Made by a program: the position numbers and the translations under genes
Notes under the pieces: generated by a model
Told to the model about the DNA's origin: nothing
The model's database searches: none
What the model saw: the letters and a program-made list of their open reading frames with translations, nothing else
Shown here: positions 43,970 to 52,745 of the stretch, piece by piece
Position numbering within the stretch: position 1 is the first letter of the stretch
How the letters are laid out: every line of letters starts with the position of its first letter
From: Ilumatobacteraceae bacterium
Lineage (GTDB): Bacteria > Actinomycetota > Acidimicrobiia > Acidimicrobiales > Ilumatobacteraceae
Reading direction: 5' to 3'
DNA: 61,404 bases
Assembly (NCBI GenBank): GCA_023254135.1
Contig: JALQYL010000003.1
Span: 1-61,404 of the forward strand

Positions 43970-44760
43970 GTGTGGCTGCCGACCTGCGCGATATCGCCGT
44001 TTCTCTCGCTCGTGAAGCGGGCGACATGGCACTGCACGGTCGCAAGAATGGCACGCTCACATTGCACACCAAATCGTCACCCGTTGACATGGTGACGCAA
44101 TATGACAAAGCAAGTGAAGACATGATCACTGCCGGCCTTGCAAAACTCCGCCCGCACGACGCGATTGTGGGAGAAGAAGGCGCCAGTACGGCAGGCACCT
44201 CTGGCATCACATGGCATATCGATCCCATTGATGGCACCACCAACTTCATGTACGACCTTCCCACTTGGGCCGTCTCCATAGGAGCCGTTGATGAGCACGG
44301 CCCCCTCGCAGGTGCGGTGTATGCACCGGCGCTCGGAGAGATGTTCAGTGCGGCGCGTGGCAACGGCGCGCATGTGAACCACACTCCCCTTGCGGTGCGT
44401 CGTTGCGAAGATGTGAGCCAGGCATTGATTGCGACCGGATTTAGTTACAACGTGAGCGGACGCGGACCACACGCGCAACGAGTTGCTCGCATGTTGATGA
44501 CCGTGCGCGATGTACGTCGAATGGGAGCAGCCGCCATTGATCTGTGTTTTGTCGCCGCCGGGCGCATTGATGCCTACTTTGAAGAAGGTCTGAATTCGTG
44601 GGACCTTGTGGCCGGTCAACTGATTGCAACCGAAGCTGGAGCATTTGTCACCAATTTTCATGGCGATGCAGTGGTGCCCGAACAAGTACTTGCGTGTTCA
44701 CCCGAACTACACCCGCACATGGTGCGCTTGATTGAAGAAAGTACACAACCGCAAACATGA
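43966..44760 (+). CDS. Inositol monophosphatase-family protein
   Basis: A 264-residue Mg2+-dependent sugar phosphatase. Metal-binding motifs are GEEGAS (Glu), DPIDGTTNFMYDLP (D-P-I-D-G-T) and the late WDLVAGQLIATEAGA. Likely substrates are inositol 1-phosphate, which would feed phosphatidylinositol and mycothiol synthesis seen elsewhere in the window, or histidinol phosphate or fructose 1,6-bisphosphate. I chose ATG 43966 (ATGA overlap) over the reading from 43942. It overlaps glpK by four bases (44757-44760). Confidence 0.88.
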   Translation: MSVAADLRDIAVSLAREAGDMALHGRKNGTLTLHTKSSPVDMVTQYDKASEDMITAGLAKLRPHDAIVGEEGASTAGTSGITWHIDPIDGTTNFMYDLPTWAVSIGAVDEHGPLAGAVYAPALGEMFSAARGNGAHVNHTPLAVRRCEDVSQALIATGFSYNVSGRGPHAQRVARMLMTVRDVRRMGAAAIDLCFVAAGRIDAYFEEGLNSWDLVAGQLIATEAGAFVTNFHGDAVVPEQVLACSPELHPHMVRLIEESTQPQT

Positions 44761-46214
44761 GCGCCGTTCTCGCCATCGATGCCGGCACCACCGGAGTGCG
44801 CACTCGCGCTGTGTTTAGTGATGGTCGGCCATCATTTTCGTCCTATCGTGAATTCACGCAGCACTTTCCACAGCCGGGATGGGTGGAACACGATGCTTCG
44901 GAAATTTGGGACGCCGTGGTGGCCACACTTGCCGACGTTGCGCAGCAACTGAACGAACCCATTGCCGCAATCGGCATCACCAACCAACGCGAAACCGTGG
45001 TGGCGTGGAACAAGCGCACGGGTGAGCCATGCGCACACGCCATTGTGTGGCAGGACCGACGCACCGCAAATAGATGCGAAGAATTGTTGCCGCATCTTTC
45101 GTTGGTACGCAATGCCACCGGCCTGGTGCTGGACCCTTATTTCTCTGGCACAAAAGCTGCATGGCTCATGAACAACGCAGAAATGCCTGCTATCAACGAA
45201 TTGTGCATCGGCACCATCGACTCGTGGTTGGTGTGGAATCTCACGGCGGGCGCATCGTTTGTGACAGACCCCAGCAATGCCAGCCGCACCATGTTGTTCG
45301 ACATTCGTTCCATGCAGTGGAGCGAAGAATTGTGCGACCTCATCGGCGTACCCACCAGTGTTCTGCCCGAGGTGCAACCCTCGAGCCACCGATACGGTGT
45401 CACACGCAATGTGTCCGGGGTGCCAGACGGCGTTGCAATCTCGGGTATCGCCGGCGATCAACAAGCGGCATTGTTCGGCCAAGTGTGTACACAGCCCGGT
45501 ATGGCCAAGAACACATACGGCACCGGAAGTTTTGTGTTGCTGAACATTGGCACCACGTGTCCTGCACCATCAGAAGGCATGCTCACCACCATCGCATGGG
45601 ATCTTGGCAATGGTTCGCCGACCTACGCATTGGAAGGCGCCATCTTCGTTACAGGTGCAGCGGTGCAATGGTTGCGCGATGGACTCGGTGTCATCGCCTC
45701 ATCTTCTGAGGTGGGTGAACTTGCCGCAACGGTTCCGGATTCGGGTGGCGTGTACGTGGTGCCGGCATTCACTGGTCTTGGTAGCCCGTGGTGGGATCCG
45801 TATGCACGCGGAACCATCGTGGGCATCACACGGGGCACCACGCGCGCGCATATTGCTCGTGCAGTCATCGATGCCATGGTGTTTCAAACCCGTGACGCCA
45901 TCGATGCCATGACCACGGCCGGCGGTGTCACCTTGAACGAACTGCGAGTGGACGGCGGAGCTTCGGTGATGGACAGCATGTTGCAGCATCAAGCCAACGA
46001 GTTGGGCGTACCGGTGTTGCGTCCCACCGATCATGAAACCACCGCATTGGGCGCTGCCTACTTGGCGGGTCTGGCGGAGGGCGTATGGGGCAGCATCGAG
46101 GAAATCGCAACGATGTGGCAACTGGACAAGAAGTTCATGCCTGCAGAAAAAGATGGTTCCCACGCACAGTGGTTGCGCGCCGTGGAACGTTCACGCAACT
46201 GGGAACAGCACTGA
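44757..46214 (+). CDS. glpK: Glycerol kinase (FGGY family)
   Basis: A 485-residue sugar kinase of normal GlpK length. AIDAGTTGVRTRAV is the N-terminal phosphate loop, GITNQRETVVAW and WQDRRTANRCEEL the sugar-binding region, and GIAGDQQAALFGQ and YGTGSFVLLNIG the GlpK-type central motifs. FTGLGSPWWDPYARGTIVGI and RVDGGASVMDSMLQ are the FGGY signatures. It would phosphorylate glycerol to glycerol 3-phosphate. It follows the phosphatase with a four-base overlap. A second FGGY kinase sits near the right end of the window. Confidence 0.88.
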   Translation: MSAVLAIDAGTTGVRTRAVFSDGRPSFSSYREFTQHFPQPGWVEHDASEIWDAVVATLADVAQQLNEPIAAIGITNQRETVVAWNKRTGEPCAHAIVWQDRRTANRCEELLPHLSLVRNATGLVLDPYFSGTKAAWLMNNAEMPAINELCIGTIDSWLVWNLTAGASFVTDPSNASRTMLFDIRSMQWSEELCDLIGVPTSVLPEVQPSSHRYGVTRNVSGVPDGVAISGIAGDQQAALFGQVCTQPGMAKNTYGTGSFVLLNIGTTCPAPSEGMLTTIAWDLGNGSPTYALEGAIFVTGAAVQWLRDGLGVIASSSEVGELAATVPDSGGVYVVPAFTGLGSPWWDPYARGTIVGITRGTTRAHIARAVIDAMVFQTRDAIDAMTTAGGVTLNELRVDGGASVMDSMLQHQANELGVPVLRPTDHETTALGAAYLAGLAEGVWGSIEEIATMWQLDKKFMPAEKDGSHAQWLRAVERSRNWEQH

Positions 46215-46222
46215 CGCCGTGG

Positions 46223-47080
46223 CTATTCAGCGGCAATCAGTGCACTCCCAATAGCGCCGGCACGCTCGCCTAGTACGGCGACAGCAAGGCGCGGATGCGC
46301 ACGATATTCAGACGAGTACAAAGCCTGCACGAAGCTGGAGCGCACCGATTCCATCACCTCAACGAAGGACTGCACCACTCCGCCGCCAATCACGATGACC
46401 TCGGGGTCGCAGATATTGGTCATGTTTGCCAACCCCACCGCAATCCAGTCGGCGAATTCCGCCACCACTTTTTTCGCGTGCTCGTCACCGCTCTTGTATG
46501 CGGCAAACACGTCTTCGCCGCTCATGCCACCACTCAACATCTTCAGCGCAGAGCCCGAGGCATAACGTTCCCAACACCCACGTCGCCCACACACGCACTG
46601 CACCCCGTCGCGCTGTACCACCATGTGGCCGATTTCGCCGGTGAACCCGTTTGCACCACGATGCAGTTGCCCGCCCATCACAATGCCGCCACCGATGCCG
46701 GTACCCAATGTGATCATCACTGCATCGAGGGCACCACGCGCTGCACCAATCTTCCATTCGCCATAGGCAGCCATGGTGGCGTCATTCTCTACGTGCACAT
46801 CAACACCCAGACGTGAGCGCAATTCGGGTCCCACCGGCACGTTCTTTGCGCCAGGCATGTTGGGCGAAGCGTTGATGACACCCTCTGCAGTGATGAGGCC
46901 GGGCACGCCAATGCCCAACGAGGCCGAACCATCGAGTTCCACAAACATGGACTGCAGCAGATCTATCAACTCTGATGCTGGTGGCGTGGGATAACGAACC
47001 TCGCGAACAACCTGGCCACCTTCATCAACGAGCACACCAAAACATTTGGTGCCCCCCACGTCGATGCCGACGCGGCTCAC
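46223..47080 (-). CDS. ROK-family glucokinase
   Basis: A 285-residue sugar kinase. GIDVGGTKCFGVLVDEGG is the N-terminal ATP phosphate loop, TLGTGIGGGIVMGGQ the ROK central motif, and the zinc motif is CVCGRRGCWERYASG (C-x-C-G-x2-G-C-x-E) preceded by GHM. This fits cytoplasmic glucokinase of the ROK type; N-acetylglucosamine or another hexose is possible. It ends a minus-strand run and overlaps the SRPBCC gene by four bases. It converges on glpK with eight bases between stops. Confidence 0.88.
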   Translation of the reverse strand: MSRVGIDVGGTKCFGVLVDEGGQVVREVRYPTPPASELIDLLQSMFVELDGSASLGIGVPGLITAEGVINASPNMPGAKNVPVGPELRSRLGVDVHVENDATMAAYGEWKIGAARGALDAVMITLGTGIGGGIVMGGQLHRGANGFTGEIGHMVVQRDGVQCVCGRRGCWERYASGSALKMLSGGMSGEDVFAAYKSGDEHAKKVVAEFADWIAVGLANMTNICDPEVIVIGGGVVQSFVEVMESVRSSFVQALYSSEYRAHPRLAVAVLGERAGAIGSALIAAE

Positions 47081-47517
47081 GATTCGGCGCGAGCTTTGAG
47101 TTCTTTGACGGCCTCAATGAGAATGCGTGCTTCAGCACGACGCTTCACGAAGCCAGGCAGTGGCACCACCAATTCAATGTCGAGTTCGTAGAACACCTGT
47201 GTGCCACCATCGATTTCAACGAAGGAGTACGCACCATTGAGCGCCCGCATGATGTCACCATCAACGAGTGTCCATGACAAACGTGTAGGGACTTCGGAGT
47301 AGTTGTACTCCAGCGTGTAGTGGGTGCTGCGCCCAAGCGCCGACGCGCGGTATTCCACGCGAGTGGCGCGACCCTGGTCGTCGCGTGAGAGCACGGTTGC
47401 TTCCTTCACGTCCTTTGCCCAGTTGGGGTAGTTCTCAAAATCAAGAACGATGCTCCAGCACTTGTCGAGCGGTGCGTTGATGAGGGTGGTCTGAGCGGCG
47501 CGTTCAGTCATGGTCAC
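47077..47517 (-). CDS. SRPBCC (polyketide cyclase/dehydrase-like) family protein
   Basis: A 146-residue START-like domain protein. TLINAPLDKCWSIVLDFENY and PNWAKDVKEATVL are the first helix-strand blocks, and the long C-terminal helix is PGFVKRRAEARILIEAVKEL. In mycobacteria a related SRPBCC gene lies close to pimB, which supports a lipid-linked role, but the ligand is unknown. The start overlaps the preceding membrane-protein gene by 14 bases; ATG 47511 is an alternative start. Confidence 0.85.
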   Translation of the reverse strand: MTMTERAAQTTLINAPLDKCWSIVLDFENYPNWAKDVKEATVLSRDDQGRATRVEYRASALGRSTHYTLEYNYSEVPTRLSWTLVDGDIMRALNGAYSFVEIDGGTQVFYELDIELVVPLPGFVKRRAEARILIEAVKELKARAES

Positions 47518-48016
47518 TATCTTTCACTATTTCTGGCCGCCCACCGTGAACCACATCGGCTTGTCCAATGTCTCGAGGGGAAAACCGACCATGAAAGGCC
47601 CCCCACAAACCGTTGAGACCCAGACCCAACATAGGAACCAGGATGCCAAAGGCAAGGGTGCTACCCCGCTGCCCTTGAGTGCTGGGACGAGCAATGGCGG
47701 TGGCCAACCCCACGATTGTTTGCACCCCCAACAAGATGTTCATTCGTGTGGCAACGGGCTTGGGGGCGCAACCATCGACCAGGAAGTACAAGGCAGACAC
47801 CGCAATGTTGTCTTCACGGCTGCGTTGTACGGCATTCCAATAACCCCACAAGAATGCCACCACTCCAATGGAGAAGTTGAGAAGGCACACCACCACCGCA
47901 ATCGTCTTCCACGGTTGGGAGAACAACACGGCCGCAGCAACTGCGGTGGCCACGAACAATGCGGTCAGCAATGCATTGACACGAACAATGATGGAACCTT
48001 GCACGTTGTCCATCAT
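47504..48016 (-). CDS. Unknown four-helix membrane protein
   Basis: A 170-residue protein with four predicted membrane helices (about 13-33, 38-58, 92-109 and 119-139) and a polar C-terminal tail. I do not recognise a family. It overlaps the pimB stop as ATGA (48013-48016) and the SRPBCC start by 14 bases, so it is translationally coupled to both and probably linked to the same membrane-lipid task. Confidence 0.75.
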   Translation of the reverse strand: MMDNVQGSIIVRVNALLTALFVATAVAAAVLFSQPWKTIAVVVCLLNFSIGVVAFLWGYWNAVQRSREDNIAVSALYFLVDGCAPKPVATRMNILLGVQTIVGLATAIARPSTQGQRGSTLAFGILVPMLGLGLNGLWGAFHGRFSPRDIGQADVVHGGRPEIVKDSDHD

Positions 48017-49134
48017 GCCGTCACTTTCAGTACTTCACCCAAACGAGCAGCAAGGACGTCGTAATTGAACTCTTGCAGTGCGCGTTGCCGGGATGCAATC
48101 GCCATGGATTGTCGCAATGCATCATCACCCAGCACGGCATCGATGCGGGCGGCCAATGCAGACACATCGGTGGGGTTTGTCAACACATAGCCCGTGACAC
48201 CATCGAGTACTGCTTCTGCCGCCCCACCACTGTCTCCGGCAATTTGTGGCACGCCACACGCGGCCGCCTCCACAAACACGATTCCAAAACCTTCTTGCTC
48301 GAGGCCACCCCATCGATTACGACACATCATGGAGAACACATCGGCGCATCCGTACAAGGCCGGAAGGTCGTCGTGCGGTACGCGACCCAGGAACGTGACA
48401 GGCGCTTTCAATTCTTGCGCCAATTTCTTCAAGCGGTCTTCGTCTCGACCCGTGCTTGCAATCACCAACTTCAGGTGCGGACGATGCACGGCCAACTGCG
48501 CAACGGCGCGAATCACCGTGTCGAAGCCCTTGCGCGGAACCAATCGACTGATCCCCAACACAATTTCATCGTCTGCTTGTAGTCCGAACTTCGCACGTGC
48601 AGCATTGCGCTGGTCAGCAGTGAGTGGGACAAAACGATCCGTGTCGACTCCTGGCGGCACCACGGTGGTGGGCAATGTCCTGCCTGCCGCATGGTCTCCT
48701 TCACGAGATGGATACCCACCTGCAGCGATCACATGGTCGGCACCACGCAACACGTGACCCAACACCTGCTTTGAAACAGGCAAACGCCCCGGCACCGTTA
48801 CCTCTGCACCATGCAACACCACCATGTACGGCAGTTGCAGAGATGGTCCCACCAATCCCAACGGCAAGGCAGGATCGAGAACGATGAAATCTGCTCCGAA
48901 ATCCTTGGCCATGGAATTGATCCGCTGCACCATCCACGGGTGAGGCAGCAATACCGGTTCCTTCGTGCGCTCAATGCGATACGGCTGTTCAGCATCGAAC
49001 GACGCAGCATCGGCATGCGGACTGGTGAGCACTGCAAATGAATCGGAGGGCAAACGACGCCACCACTCCCACAACAACGACTGGATACCGCCAATCTTCG
49101 GAGGGAAATCGTTGGTGACAAGAAGGTGCTTCAT
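48013..49134 (-). CDS. pimB: GT4 mannosyltransferase, PimB-like
   Basis: A 373-residue GT-B glycosyltransferase of family GT4. The N-terminus HLLVTNDFPPKIGGIQSLLW is the PimB form. The acceptor region VVLHGAEVTVPG and the donor-binding VLGISRLVPRKGFDTVIRAV, GRVPHDDLPALYGCADVF and EGFGIVFVEAAACGVP with the E-x7-E pattern are all present. Mycobacterial PimB adds the second mannose, from GDP-mannose, to phosphatidylinositol monomannoside. That fits the pgsA and patA-like genes in this window. It overlaps queG by four bases. Confidence 0.85.
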   Translation of the reverse strand: MKHLLVTNDFPPKIGGIQSLLWEWWRRLPSDSFAVLTSPHADAASFDAEQPYRIERTKEPVLLPHPWMVQRINSMAKDFGADFIVLDPALPLGLVGPSLQLPYMVVLHGAEVTVPGRLPVSKQVLGHVLRGADHVIAAGGYPSREGDHAAGRTLPTTVVPPGVDTDRFVPLTADQRNAARAKFGLQADDEIVLGISRLVPRKGFDTVIRAVAQLAVHRPHLKLVIASTGRDEDRLKKLAQELKAPVTFLGRVPHDDLPALYGCADVFSMMCRNRWGGLEQEGFGIVFVEAAACGVPQIAGDSGGAAEAVLDGVTGYVLTNPTDVSALAARIDAVLGDDALRQSMAIASRQRALQEFNYDVLAARLGEVLKVTA

Positions 49135-50291
49135 AGGTTGCTACGCAAGGTTGGCAGATGAGCAAGCTCTGCACGTACCATTTCATCGGCATCTGTGACA
49201 GGAATCAATGTGGTGAAACCCAAACGTGCCGCGGCCCACACCGCGTGTGCACGAAGCACAGGCTCTGCGGAGCCCACATACTGACCGATTATTTGCTTCC
49301 ATTCGTCGGTGGGCAATGCCTCATTGCCGGCGATGATGAGCGCATTACGACGAATCCACATGGGGTTGCGATCGTGCACGTACCAACCGTCGCATGCCTC
49401 CATCAGCGATTCATCATCGAGCGTGAGAAGTGTGCGGACTCCGAGCGCAACTCGCAACGACATTCCTCCGACCGAGACGGGCACCGACAGGTTGCGAGTG
49501 TGCGGGCAACTGGTTTGACAGTCATCGCACCCGTAAATGCGATTGCCGAGCGCCTCTCGATATTCCCGCGGGAACACCCCGGGCTTTTGAAGGAGCCACG
49601 AGAGACAACGGTGTGCATCGATGACACCAGGCGCAACGATTGCTTCGGTGGGACATGCAGGCATGCACCGCGTACATGTTCCGCACGAATCTTGCACGGG
49701 CGTCGCAACAGGAAGTTCCGCTGTTGTGACGACGCAACCCAACACAAAGAAACTGCCGGCACCCGGCAACAAGATGTTCGCATTCTTCCCGAACCATCCA
49801 ATGCCCGCGTTATACGCCACTTCCCTGTCGACCACCGAGTTGTCATCGGCAAACACCACGGCACGATGTCCGTCGTCACGCAACTGACGCATGATGGCAC
49901 GCAACGATTCTTTCAACGCTGCCTGATGATCCATCCACGCATATCGCGCCACAAATGCAGGTTCCTCCTGCATGGCTATATCGATATCCCCGTGAAAGTA
50001 GGAATACGCACCAACGATGATGGACTTGGCTCCCTCCACTGTGAGCGAAGGCGTGGTGGAGCGTTCTGGATTTCGAAACGTGAATTGCATTCCGTTCACC
50101 AGGTCGTTGTCGATGCGATGACGAATAGATTCACGTGCTCGCAACAACGGGTCGGCAGAGGTCACCCCCACGGAGTGCAAGCCGGCTTCATGGCCGATGG
50201 CCTGCAGCTGTGCCCAATACTTTTCGCCGCCGGGCAGAGGCCCTTGGACAATGCGGCGCTTTTTGCGAGTACTGGAATTATCCGACGGCAC
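49131..50291 (-). CDS. queG: Epoxyqueuosine reductase
   Basis: A 386-residue cobalamin- and iron-sulfur-dependent enzyme that completes queuososine-type modification of tRNA by reducing epoxyqueuosine. GIGWFGKNANILLPGAGSFF is the family core, with the two [4Fe-4S] motifs CGTCTRCMPACP and CDDCQTSCP. HEAT-like helices form the C-terminus. A basic N-terminal tail precedes the domain. Its presence implies that the cell modifies tRNA to queuosine and has cobalamin. It overlaps pimB by four bases and the upstream Cys-rich gene by 14. Confidence 0.9.
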   Translation of the reverse strand: MPSDNSSTRKKRRIVQGPLPGGEKYWAQLQAIGHEAGLHSVGVTSADPLLRARESIRHRIDNDLVNGMQFTFRNPERSTTPSLTVEGAKSIIVGAYSYFHGDIDIAMQEEPAFVARYAWMDHQAALKESLRAIMRQLRDDGHRAVVFADDNSVVDREVAYNAGIGWFGKNANILLPGAGSFFVLGCVVTTAELPVATPVQDSCGTCTRCMPACPTEAIVAPGVIDAHRCLSWLLQKPGVFPREYREALGNRIYGCDDCQTSCPHTRNLSVPVSVGGMSLRVALGVRTLLTLDDESLMEACDGWYVHDRNPMWIRRNALIIAGNEALPTDEWKQIIGQYVGSAEPVLRAHAVWAAARLGFTTLIPVTDADEMVRAELAHLPTLRSNL

Positions 50292-50508
50292 GGTGCCGAA
50301 GCGTAGGCACCAAACCAGCCTGAGCGAGCAAACGAATTTCTCGCAGTTCCTGCAGGTTGAGAACCACGGCCCCTTCTGCGGGCTGGTCGCACAAAACGCT
50401 CATCATGCAGTCCCCACAGGCCTCGCTATGGCGCATGACGCAGGTGTCGCACGAGATCATGAGCACTGGCTCGGGGCTGACGGGTGTGTTCTGAGGCTTT
50501 GATTCCAT
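50278..50508 (-). CDS. Small Cys-rich conserved protein, possible metal-binding
   Basis: A 76-residue protein with Cys20, Cys23, Cys31, Cys34 and Cys40 (C-x2-C-x7-C-x2-C-x5-C), a layout that could hold zinc or an iron-sulfur cluster. The C-terminal half (LNLQELREIRLLAQAGLVP) looks helical. I recall similar short proteins in actinobacteria but no assigned function. It overlaps queG by 14 bases and lies 36 bases after thrB in the same run. Confidence 0.72.
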   Translation of the reverse strand: MESKPQNTPVSPEPVLMISCDTCVMRHSEACGDCMMSVLCDQPAEGAVVLNLQELREIRLLAQAGLVPTLRHRAVG

Positions 50509-50544
50509 GTCTCCACCTTGACGAATGGGTGTGACATGGTTGCG

Positions 50545-51369
50545 CTACAGGACTGTGGCACCCTCAACATCAATGGTGAGAATCTTGGAATGTCCATCGG
50601 CCGGAAGGCTTCCCGCGATGCGGTCTGCTTCCTTCGGGTCGCACATAAGGGCCACGGTGGGTCCCGAGCCCGAGAGCCAACCGCACCAAGCGCCCGCAGC
50701 CAAACCGGCCTCTAGCGCTGCCTTGCATGCAGGTGATGCACCCAACCGAATGTCCTGATGGATGCGATCTCGGGTGGCTTCACGCAACAGCGACACGTTG
50801 CCCGTGGACAATGCGGTCACAAACATTGCCGTTCGCGAGATATTGAAGACGGCGTCAGCAAGAGCGATGGTGGGGCCGATTTTTCCACGTGACTCGTTGG
50901 TGGATGTGGTGAAGTCAGGCACCCACATCACGAATACCGGATCCAATGCCACGGGCACTTGCACCACCAAGTTTTCGCTGGTGATCACCACCCCACCGTG
51001 CAGTGACGGCGCAACGTTGTCGGCATGGCCTTCCAGTTCGGCGCCGATTGCCAATGCGTTGGACGTTGCACGGCTCCACGATGATCCTTGTTGCTGCACT
51101 TCTGCCGCAACAGCACCGCCGATGCGTACTGCACCGCTGAAACCCATGCCGCGCCCCATGGGAATTGCATTGCGCACCCACACGCGACCTTTTCCACCAG
51201 CACGAATGAATGCCACTTGTGCGGGATGCGTGTCGTCAGCTTCGCGTCCACCTTCCAACACGGGGTCGACACCCACAATGCCCACTTCGGTGTACAACGA
51301 CAGTGCAAGACCCATCACGTCGAATCCGGGACCAAGGTTTGCCGACGTTGCCGGAACGCGAACGGTCAT
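50545..51369 (-). CDS. thrB: Homoserine kinase (GHMP family)
   Basis: A 274-residue GHMP kinase that phosphorylates homoserine on the way to threonine. VRVPATSANLGPGFDVMGLA is the first GHMP motif, NAIPMGRGMGFSGAVRIGGA the ATP-binding motif, and GWLSGSGPTVALMCD the third. It overlaps trpD by four bases (51366-51369), an unusual pairing of threonine and tryptophan synthesis; thrA and thrC are not in this window. Confidence 0.93.
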   Translation of the reverse strand: MTVRVPATSANLGPGFDVMGLALSLYTEVGIVGVDPVLEGGREADDTHPAQVAFIRAGGKGRVWVRNAIPMGRGMGFSGAVRIGGAVAAEVQQQGSSWSRATSNALAIGAELEGHADNVAPSLHGGVVITSENLVVQVPVALDPVFVMWVPDFTTSTNESRGKIGPTIALADAVFNISRTAMFVTALSTGNVSLLREATRDRIHQDIRLGASPACKAALEAGLAAGAWCGWLSGSGPTVALMCDPKEADRIAGSLPADGHSKILTIDVEGATVL

Positions 51370-52436
51370 GACATTTTCTCCATGCGTTCCGCCTCTCGTT
51401 GGCTGGAAGCCACCACGATGTCCAACACGTTCTGGGCCGCGCCCGAATCAATGGATGCACGCGCGCGATCAATCCCTTCGCTCACTTCACCCACCAAGCC
51501 CGCTACGTACATGGCACATCCGGCATTGAACGTCACGATGTCGCGTACTGGACCTGTTTCACCCGCGAACGTACGCTTCAAAATCTGCAGATTGTCTTGC
51601 GGATCACCACCACGAATGTCTTCGAGTGTGGAAACTGGAATGCCGAAATCCTTGGCATTCACTTCGAACTTGTGCACCTGACCATCGCGCAATTCGAACA
51701 CGGTGTTGGCGCCACTCACTGCCAATTCATCGAGACCACCATGTCCATGAACCACCCATGCGCTGGACACTCCGCGTGTTGCAAGAGCTTCTGCCATGCG
51801 ATCCATCATGTTCGGCATGGCAACACCCACCAACATGTTGGAAATGGGTGCAGGGTTTGCCATTGGCCCCAACAAGTTGAACGCGGTGGGTACGCCAATC
51901 TCTCTGCGAGATGGAGCCGTGTAACGAAACGCCGGATGAAAACGAGCGGCCAGACAAAATCCAAATCCAGCATCAGCGATGACAGCAGCCACACCTTCTC
52001 CATCGAGCTCCACTGCAACACCCGCAGCTTCCAACAAATCGGCAGCACCACATTTCGAAGAAGCAGCACGATTGCCGTGCTTGCACACCGGCACACCTGC
52101 GCCCGCTACCACCAGCGATGACATGGTGGACACATTCACTGAATTGCTCTTGTCTCCACCTGTGCCCACAATGTCGATGGCACGTTCGGCAACGGCAACG
52201 GGAAGAGGTACACGGTTGCCAGCGGACCGAACTGCATGCAACATGCCTTCAAGTTCTGCTGCAGTTTCACCCTTGGCACGCAACGCAATAATGAATGCCG
52301 TCATCTGGGATGGCGTGGCATCTCCCGTGAGAATTTGAGTGATGGCAGCTTCAGCCTGGGCGCTGCTGAGGTCTTTGCGCTCCAACAGTTGTGCCAAGAG
52401 TGTGGGCCAACCTATGAACTGCTCGGGCGTGGTCAT
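51366..52436 (-). CDS. trpD: Anthranilate phosphoribosyltransferase
   Basis: A 356-residue enzyme that joins anthranilate and phosphoribosyl pyrophosphate in tryptophan synthesis. IVGTGGDKSNSVNVSTMSSL is the PRPP-binding GTGGD motif, CKHGNRAASSKCGAADLLE the anthranilate channel block, and FNLLGPMANPAPI is also conserved. It starts at ATG 52436 with a GATACT hexamer six bases upstream and no ribosome binding site, so its message may be leaderless. It overlaps thrB by four bases. Confidence 0.95.
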   Translation of the reverse strand: MTTPEQFIGWPTLLAQLLERKDLSSAQAEAAITQILTGDATPSQMTAFIIALRAKGETAAELEGMLHAVRSAGNRVPLPVAVAERAIDIVGTGGDKSNSVNVSTMSSLVVAGAGVPVCKHGNRAASSKCGAADLLEAAGVAVELDGEGVAAVIADAGFGFCLAARFHPAFRYTAPSRREIGVPTAFNLLGPMANPAPISNMLVGVAMPNMMDRMAEALATRGVSSAWVVHGHGGLDELAVSGANTVFELRDGQVHKFEVNAKDFGIPVSTLEDIRGGDPQDNLQILKRTFAGETGPVRDIVTFNAGCAMYVAGLVGEVSEGIDRARASIDSGAAQNVLDIVVASSQREAERMEKMS

Positions 52437-52442
52437 CTGTCA

Positions 52443-52448
52443 AGTATC
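52443..52448 (-). promoter_or_regulatory. Candidate -10 element for leaderless trpD transcript
   Basis: GATACT lies exactly six bases before the trpD ATG on the minus strand (GGATACTTGACAG then ATG). It differs from TATACT only in the first base. No ribosome binding site is visible, and whiB ends 40 bases upstream. Confidence 0.35.
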
Positions 52449-52476
52449 CACGCACAGCGGCATAAAAAACGAATGA

Positions 52477-52713
52477 TTAGGCGGTGCGGCGGCGTTGACG
52501 AATGAGTCGGCGACGCTCGCGGTCGGTGGCGCCGCCCCACACGCCATCTTTTTCACGCACGGCAAGCGCATGCTCGAGGCACGAAATACGAACAGGGCAC
52601 TCGGCACAAATGGCAATTGCCTCCCCCGCATTCTCCTCAGAATCGGGAAAAAAGATGGACGGATCCAGGCCGTTGCAAGCCCCATTCGTGCGCCAACTCA
52701 TATCTCGCGACAT
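52477..52713 (-). CDS. WhiB-family iron-sulfur transcriptional regulator
   Basis: A 78-residue Wbl protein. The four cluster-binding cysteines are Cys13, Cys36, Cys39 and Cys45 (C-x22-C-x2-C-x5-C in ICAECPVRISC). The DGVWGGATDRERR turn and a basic C-terminal helix (RRLIRQRRR) complete the WhiB pattern. I chose ATG 52713 because the longer reading from 52761 would start inside the TACGAT promoter element. It heads the minus-strand run that continues to trpD. Wbl proteins act with the main sigma factor; the targets here are unknown. Confidence 0.93.
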   Translation of the reverse strand: MSRDMSWRTNGACNGLDPSIFFPDSEENAGEAIAICAECPVRISCLEHALAVREKDGVWGGATDRERRRLIRQRRRTA

Positions 52714-52745
52714 CACATACCCCCGTTGGATGTCGGGGCATGCAC

